Below, piece by piece: positions 43,296-47,653 of a DNA stretch of 47,653 nt; within the stretch, counting starts at the first letter, position 1, and every line of letters starts with the position of its first letter. Under the pieces are notes generated by a model. It was not told where the DNA came from. It worked only from the letters and a program-made list of their open reading frames with translations, and did not search any database. Origin of the DNA: an uncultured Lachnospiraceae bacterium (lineage in GTDB: Bacteria; Bacillota; Clostridia; Lachnospirales; Lachnospiraceae); the NCBI GenBank assembly GCA_902489925.1, contig CABUBX010000006.1, forward strand, positions 1 through 47,653, in the 5' to 3' direction. A program made the translations under genes and the position numbers.

Positions 43296-44600
43296 TTATG
43301 CAATTTCCCCACCGTTCTTTTTTGTCAGCTTCTTTGCGGCAGGCTTTGCCACAACATTGCTTCCATAAATAATCACGGGAGATTCACCGTTTTCAACAAC
43401 ACCCTTTGTAATCTTACATTCAAGGACATTATCCTCCGACGGTACTGTGTACATCAAATCCATCATCGCTTTTTCCAAAATAGCTCGTAAGCCTCTGGCA
43501 CCGGTCTTGCGCTCAAGCGCCTGTTTTGCCACAGCCTTAATCGCATCTTCATCAAACTCAAGACGGACATTGTCAATCTCAAACAGCTTCTGATACTGTC
43601 TGACAATCGCACTTCTCGGCTCAGTAAGAATCCGGACAAGAGCATCCTCATCAAGTAAATCCAAAGATACATAGACAGGCACACGTCCCATAAATTCAGG
43701 AATCATGCCAAATTTGACAAAATCCTCCGGCAGCGCTTTTTTAAGCAGCTCACCGACATTAATATCGTCCGTATTCTGTCCGATATCCGCGTTAAAACCA
43801 ATCGCTTTTTTGCCGATTCTTGATTCAATAATACGCTCAAGGCCATCAAAAGCACCGGCACAGATAAACAGAATATTCGATGTATCAATCTGAATAAATT
43901 CCTGATGCGGATGCTTGCGTCCGCCCTGTGGAGGCACACTGGCCACAGTTCCCTCGATAATCTTTAAAAGTGCCTGCTGAACACCTTCACCAGAAACATC
44001 GCGGGTGATTGATACATTCTCACCTTTGCGGGTAATCTTATCAATCTCATCAATATAAATAATACCAAGCTGCGCCTTAGGAATATCATAATCCGCAGCC
44101 TGTATAAGCTTCAAAAGGATATTTTCAACATCCTCACCGACATAACCTGCTTCTGTCAGCGCAGTGGCGTCGGCAATGGCAAAAGGTACGTTAAGAAGCT
44201 TTGCAAGCGTCTGCGCAAGCAGCGTCTTACCTGAACCTGTCGGGCCGGCCATAATAATATTACTTTTCTGAAGCTCTACATCACTGCTGATTTTATTGCC
44301 TGAAAGCACTCTCTTATAATGATTGTATACAGCAACGGCCAGCGTCTTTTTCGCTTCATCCTGTCCAATCACATACTCATCAAGAAACTCTTTGATTTCC
44401 TTTGGTTTTAAAAGATTAATGCCTTCTAAGCCTTCCTCATCAATATCCAGTTCTTCGTCAATAATCTCAGCGCATATTTCAATACACTCATCGCATATAT
44501 ATGCCCCCGGACCTGCAATCAGCTTTCTCACCTGGTCCTGAGTCTTATTGCAAAACGAGCATCTTGCCATCTGCTTTTTGTCGTCCATTCGGCCTGCCAT
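43296..44600 (-). CDS. clpX: ATP-dependent Clp protease ATP-binding subunit ClpX
   Basis: 434 residues. N-terminal C4 zinc finger (CSFCNKTQDQ ... GAYICDECIE), AAA+ Walker A GPTGSGKTLLAQTLAK, Walker B IIYIDEIDKIT, the pore loop GYVGEDVE region and the IGF-like ClpP-docking loop in the residues after the sensor (RIGKKAIGFNADIG). ClpX unfolds tagged proteins for ClpP. ATG 44600 has AGGTG upstream. It follows clpP by 24 bases. Confidence 0.97.
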   Translation of the reverse strand: MAGRMDDKKQMARCSFCNKTQDQVRKLIAGPGAYICDECIEICAEIIDEELDIDEEGLEGINLLKPKEIKEFLDEYVIGQDEAKKTLAVAVYNHYKRVLSGNKISSDVELQKSNIIMAGPTGSGKTLLAQTLAKLLNVPFAIADATALTEAGYVGEDVENILLKLIQAADYDIPKAQLGIIYIDEIDKITRKGENVSITRDVSGEGVQQALLKIIEGTVASVPPQGGRKHPHQEFIQIDTSNILFICAGAFDGLERIIESRIGKKAIGFNADIGQNTDDINVGELLKKALPEDFVKFGMIPEFMGRVPVYVSLDLLDEDALVRILTEPRSAIVRQYQKLFEIDNVRLEFDEDAIKAVAKQALERKTGARGLRAILEKAMMDLMYTVPSEDNVLECKITKGVVENGESPVIIYGSNVVAKPAAKKLTKKNGGEIA

Positions 44601-44624
44601 TCATTCACCTCATTCTAAAACGGA

Positions 44625-45206
44625 TTACCGATTTGTAATCACACGGTCAATCAGACCGTAAGCTTTTGCTTCTTCGGCATCCATATAATTGTCACGCTCT
44701 GTATCAATCTCAATCTGTGAGAGCGGCTGTCCTGTGTTGGCAGCAAGAATCTCATTCAATCTCTTTTTCACCTTTAAAATGCGTTCAGCGACAATCTTAA
44801 TATCTGTAGCCTGTCCCTGAGCACCGCCGGATGGCTGGTGAATCATAATTGTTGAGTTTGGCAGCGCCATACGCTTGCCCTTTGTGCCGCCGGCCAGCAA
44901 AAATGCACCCATGCTGGCAGCCATACCCATACAGATTGTGGATACATCACATTTAATATAATTCATCGTATCATAAATTGCCATGCCCGCACTTACAGAG
45001 CCGCCCGGGCTGTTAATATAAAGGCTGATGTCTTTTCCCGGGTCTTCTGATTCAAGGAAAAGAAGCTGTGATACGATAAGGCTTGCGGAAGCGTCCGTCA
45101 CTTCCTCGCCGAGGAAAATAATTCTATCCTTTAAAAGTCTTGAATAAATGTCGTATGAGCGCTCTCCTCTGCTTGTCTGTTCAATAACATAAGGTACTAA
45201 ACTCAT
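44625..45206 (-). CDS. clpP: ATP-dependent Clp protease proteolytic subunit ClpP
   Basis: 193-residue serine protease that forms the degradation chamber. Catalytic Ser in CMGMAASMGAFLLA, His in TIMIHQPSGGAQG, and the Asp in the following KRLNEILAANTGQPLSQIEIDTERD region (quoted in part). The length is standard. It lies between tig (29-base gap) and clpX in the conserved tig-clpP-clpX order. Confidence 0.97.
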   Translation of the reverse strand: MSLVPYVIEQTSRGERSYDIYSRLLKDRIIFLGEEVTDASASLIVSQLLFLESEDPGKDISLYINSPGGSVSAGMAIYDTMNYIKCDVSTICMGMAASMGAFLLAGGTKGKRMALPNSTIMIHQPSGGAQGQATDIKIVAERILKVKKRLNEILAANTGQPLSQIEIDTERDNYMDAEEAKAYGLIDRVITNR

Positions 45207-45235
45207 AATTACGCCTCCTTATATATCGCTTGCAA

Positions 45236-46519
45236 TTATTTCTCAACTGCTGCGTCTGCTACGAAATCAACAGCCTTCTGTGCTGCGATATCCTTCTTCA
45301 TTGTCTCTTTAGCGTTGTCGTCAAGGATTTCTTTCACCTTTTCAACTTCCATCTTGTACATCTCAGCCATCTTTGCGATTTCTTCATCTAATTCTTCATC
45401 AGATACTTCAATGTTCTCAGCCTTAATAACAGCTTCAAGTACAAGTCTGCTCTGGATATTCTTAAGTGCCTGCGGTTTGAACTGCTCTTTTAATGTCTCT
45501 GCGTTAAGACCTGTGAACTGGAAGTACTGGTCAATGCTAAGACCCTGATAGCTTAATCTCTGAGCGTACTCGTCAATCATGTTCTCAGCCTGTGTCTCTA
45601 CCATCGGTTCAGGGATTTCCATTGTTGCATTCTCAATGATTTTATCCATAACCTTCTGTCTCTTTTCGTTCTTAGCTGCTTCTTCTTTCTTTGCTAAAAG
45701 ATTCTTCTTAATATCTTCTTTGTACTCAGCTAATGTATCAAATTCAGAAACATCCTGTGCAAATTCATCATCAACTTCAGGATACTCTTTTGTCTTTACT
45801 TCATGCACTTTGCATTTGAATACAGCTTCTTTGCCTGCTAACTCTTTTGCATGGTATTCTTCCGGGAATGTCACAACAACATCCTTTTCTTCGCCGGCTT
45901 TCACGCCAACTAACTGTTCCTCAAATCCAGGAATGAAAGATTTTGAGCCTAATACAAGCGGATGATTCTCAGCTGCGCCGCCTTCAAACTTCACACCGTC
46001 TACAGAACCTTCGTAGTCAATCACTACTGTATCGCCGTCTTTAGCTTCGCCTTCAACAACAACTTCTCTTGAGTTCTGTTCCTGAGCTTTTTTAATCTCA
46101 GCGTCAACTTCTTCATCTGTCACTTCAACAACAGCCTTTTCAACCTCGATACCCTTGTATTCGCCAAGTGTAGCCTCAGGTTTTACAGCTACCTCTGCTG
46201 TAAAGATGAAATCTTTGCCTTTTTCAATCTGTGTCACATCAACCTTTGGTCTTGATACAATATCAAGTCCGCTTTCATTAACTGCTGCTTCGTATGCGCC
46301 CGGCATCACATCATTTGCCGCATCTTCAAAGAAAATGCCTTCGCCATACATCTTCTCAATCATCTTCTGAGGTACATGACCTTTTCTAAAGCCCGGTACA
46401 GAAATTTTACCTTTGTTTTTGTTGTAAGCTCTTGTGATTGCTTTTTCAAATTCTTCTGCTGGCACGTCGATTGTCAACTTAGCCATGTTCTTTTCTAACA
46501 TTTCAATTTGTACACTCAT
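45236..46519 (-). CDS. tig: Trigger factor
   Basis: Ribosome-bound chaperone and peptidyl-prolyl isomerase. 427 residues from ATG 46519 (MSVQIEMLEKNMAKLTIDVP), with GGAGG 9 bases upstream; an upstream in-frame extension to 46597 has no RBS and is unlike the family. It carries the ribosome-binding loop FRKGHVPQKMIEKMYG, a central FKBP-like domain (DGDTVVIDYEGSVDGVKFEGG, quoted as position about 165-185) and a long helical C-terminal domain. Consensus promoter at 46626-46654, which probably drives tig-clpP-clpX. Confidence 0.97.
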   Translation of the reverse strand: MSVQIEMLEKNMAKLTIDVPAEEFEKAITRAYNKNKGKISVPGFRKGHVPQKMIEKMYGEGIFFEDAANDVMPGAYEAAVNESGLDIVSRPKVDVTQIEKGKDFIFTAEVAVKPEATLGEYKGIEVEKAVVEVTDEEVDAEIKKAQEQNSREVVVEGEAKDGDTVVIDYEGSVDGVKFEGGAAENHPLVLGSKSFIPGFEEQLVGVKAGEEKDVVVTFPEEYHAKELAGKEAVFKCKVHEVKTKEYPEVDDEFAQDVSEFDTLAEYKEDIKKNLLAKKEEAAKNEKRQKVMDKIIENATMEIPEPMVETQAENMIDEYAQRLSYQGLSIDQYFQFTGLNAETLKEQFKPQALKNIQSRLVLEAVIKAENIEVSDEELDEEIAKMAEMYKMEVEKVKEILDDNAKETMKKDIAAQKAVDFVADAAVEK

Positions 46520-46625
46520 TATTATAAATCCTCCTGATTTCTTATCTTTGTACTCGGCGTATCCGTCAGCCACCGCCGCCTGCCGGTTTTCCGCCACTTT
46601 CGCCTATAAAGGCACTCTGTACCAT

Positions 46626-46654
46626 ATTATATAATAAGCCATCAAAGATGTAAA
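46626..46654 (-). promoter_or_regulatory. Promoter of tig-clpP-clpX
   Basis: Minus strand: -35 TTTACA (46654-46649), 17-base spacer, consensus -10 TATAAT (46631-46626), leaving a leader of about 100 bases. No CtsR or CIRCE heat-shock operator is seen. Confidence 0.75.
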
Positions 46655-46706
46655 GTGCTTTCTTTATCAAAAAAATGCTGTATTTTCTCTCTTTTTCCCA
46701 CATTAT

Positions 46707-46736
46707 TTCGACGAGTACCCCCTTATGTTATATAAT
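46707..46736 (+). promoter_or_regulatory. Promoter of the EFR1-type pseudogene
   Basis: -35 TTCGAC (46707-46712), 18-base spacer, consensus -10 TATAAT (46731-46736). It appears intact although the gene is broken. Confidence 0.5.
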
Positions 46737-46781
46737 AGAAGCAGTCCGAATGTTTTATAAATTTGCAAAGGAGACTTTTTA

Positions 46782-47213
46782 TGTCTGTTTATTCGATTTA
46801 TTTCAGTCCCACAGGCAGTACCAAAAAGATTACCGTTATATTGCTGTGCCGTCTTTTGGCGGCCGTGTACCCGAGACTGCTGCAGCACGCCTTAAATCAC
46901 TCTCAGGGCAGCACACACCGGCCGTCCTTATCGTTGTCTACGGCAACCGTGCCTACGAAGACACATTGCTCGAACTTTCAGATATCGTTTCAGAATGTAG
47001 CTTTTTACCGGTTGCAGCTGTCACTGCCCTGTAGACGCAATATCTGCCGATTGTCCAAATAAAACAAATGCCGCACAGTGCATCGGCTGTATGCGCTGCA
47101 TCAGCATCTGTCCTGAAAATGCCCGGTACTTAGATTCGGATATGTTAAATGAAAAAAGTGAGAAAATGGCCCCCCTGTTTGCTCAAAGAAAAGTATGCGA
47201 ATTGTTCATATGA
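46782..47213 (+). pseudogene. EFR1-type flavodoxin/ferredoxin protein, remnant with two internal deletions
   Basis: ATG 46782 after AAAGGAG opens MSVYSIYFSPTGSTKKIT, the flavodoxin phosphate-loop N-terminus of EFR1 (flavodoxin plus two 4Fe-4S) proteins. At about 46825-46835 the family continues in another frame (DYRYIAVPSFGGRVPETAA ... FLPVAAVTAL) to a stop at 47032. At about 47021-47031 it resumes in a third frame with CPVDAISADCP and the second cluster CIGCMRCISICPENAR, ending at 47213. The rest of the flavodoxin N-terminal strand-helix region and the first ferredoxin cluster are missing. The intact family is about 250-260 residues; here about 143 codons' worth remain. Non-functional as it stands. 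A terminator follows at 47244-47285. Confidence 0.8.
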
Positions 47214-47243
47214 TTCATTAGATTACAAATGATTGGATTAGCA

Positions 47244-47285
47244 AAAAAGAGTATCCCTGATTTTTAAGTCAGCGATACTCTTTTT
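47244..47285. terminator. Bidirectional terminator
   Basis: Perfect 12-bp arms AAAAAGAGTATC and GATACTCTTTTT with an 18-base loop. It serves the EFR1-type pseudogene (plus) and the SASP gene (minus). Confidence 0.9.
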
Positions 47286-47309
47286 GCCTTTTAAGGCTTT
47301 TTAGAGACT

Positions 47310-47537
47310 TTACTGTCCCTGTGACATCTGTTCTTCCTGTCTCTTAATCATACGACGTACCATTTCGCCGCCGATAGAACCTGTCTGAGCAGATGTAAGG
47401 TCACCATTGTAACCCTGCTTTAAATTAACTCCTAATTCTCCCGCAACTTCCATTTTAAATCTGTCCATTGCTTCTTTTGCCTGTGGCACTTCCATACGGC
47501 TGCCGTTTGAATTTGTTCCGCTGCTTGAATTAGCCAT
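47310..47537 (-). CDS. Small acid-soluble spore protein, alpha/beta type
   Basis: A 75-residue DNA-coating spore protein. KMEVAGELGV matches the GPR protease cleavage region, NLKQGYNGDLTSAQTGSIGGE and MVRRMIKR match the second conserved helix that binds DNA. The protein protects spore DNA from UV and heat and is degraded at germination. It shows that the organism makes endospores. RBS GGAGG upstream of ATG 47537. I could not pick a convincing sigma-G promoter. Confidence 0.95.
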   Translation of the reverse strand: MANSSSGTNSNGSRMEVPQAKEAMDRFKMEVAGELGVNLKQGYNGDLTSAQTGSIGGEMVRRMIKRQEEQMSQGQ

Positions 47538-47653
47538 TTTTGAACGCCTCCATTTTTCTGATTTTGTATATTTTATCAGACATCATTTGTCTGTACTTCT
47601 AGTATAACTCACTTTAATTGACAATCTGTTTGAATGTACTTTACTGTTATGGT

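Noticed and set aside
46520..46597. A 26-residue extension of trigger factor
   Set aside because: No RBS before 46597, strong GGAGG before 46519, and trigger factor normally begins MSVQ-like.
36300..46600. Many long frames on the plus strand opposite lon, clpX, tig and the P-ATPase
   Set aside because: They are antisense to well-supported genes, lack RBS and known motifs, and have the low-complexity composition of shadow frames.
1..47653. CRISPR arrays, tRNA, rRNA, insertion sequences or prophage
   Set aside because: No regular spaced repeats, no tRNA-like cloverleaf with CCA end, no transposase, integrase or phage structural genes were seen.

Overview
The window looks like a chromosomal segment of a low-to-moderate GC, spore-forming, anaerobic Firmicute, most likely a Lachnospiraceae (Clostridia) gut-type bacterium. 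The grounds are the uvrC-hprK-ROK kinase-murB-rapZ-whiA run, the tig-clpP-clpX-lon-ysxC run, an alpha/beta-type small acid-soluble spore protein, a GerMN lipoprotein, and strong AAGGAGG ribosome binding sites with sigma-A style promoters. I see no rRNA, tRNA, CRISPR array, prophage or insertion sequence. Most genes lie on the minus strand.

Layout. (1) 1-8476, minus: ftsH, uvrC, hprK, glucokinase, murB, rapZ and whiA (cut by the window edge), covering membrane proteolysis, excision repair, carbon catabolite control and envelope synthesis. (2) 8619-9071, plus: a small divergent signal peptidase II-like protein; then a membrane glycosyltransferase on the minus strand. (3) 17002 down to 10668, minus: one apparent operon, comEA - response regulator - histidine kinase - GerMN lipoprotein - comEC, so DNA-uptake genes bracket an envelope-sensing three-component module. 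comEC is split by a frame change at a run of seven A. (4) 20142 down to 17123, minus: GNAT acetyltransferase, uridine kinase, MATE transporter and a YdcZ-type DMT protein. (5) 20254-26625: arginine biosynthesis, argC-GNAT-argJ-argB-argD (minus) diverging from argG (plus) across an intergenic region with ArgR-like boxes and two well-formed promoters. (6) 26836-28140, plus: a DUF1576-type membrane protein with an obvious internal duplication. (7) 30870 down to 28194, minus: a BlaI/BlaR1-type regulator and protease-sensor pair in which the usual penicillin-binding sensor is replaced by a propeller-like domain. (8) 34821-30943, minus: thioesterase, Fur-family regulator, aconitase-family hydratase and a broken methyltransferase. 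(9) 34923-36257, plus: an unfamiliar ferritin-like protein with a cysteine-rich tail. (10) 46519 down to 36316, minus: tig, clpP, clpX, lon, ysxC, a Ca2+-type P-ATPase and an amidohydrolase. (11) 46782-47213, plus: a flavodoxin/ferredoxin (EFR1-type) pseudogene; 47537-47310, minus: a spore SASP.

The most striking features are the mixed competence/two-component operon with its homopolymer-split comEC; two accessory genes inactivated by out-of-frame internal deletions whose joints look like short direct-repeat recombination; the two-fold repeat in the DUF1576 protein; the ferritin-like protein with a Cys tail; and the non-beta-lactam BlaR1-like sensor. All family assignments come from reading motifs; no database search was run.
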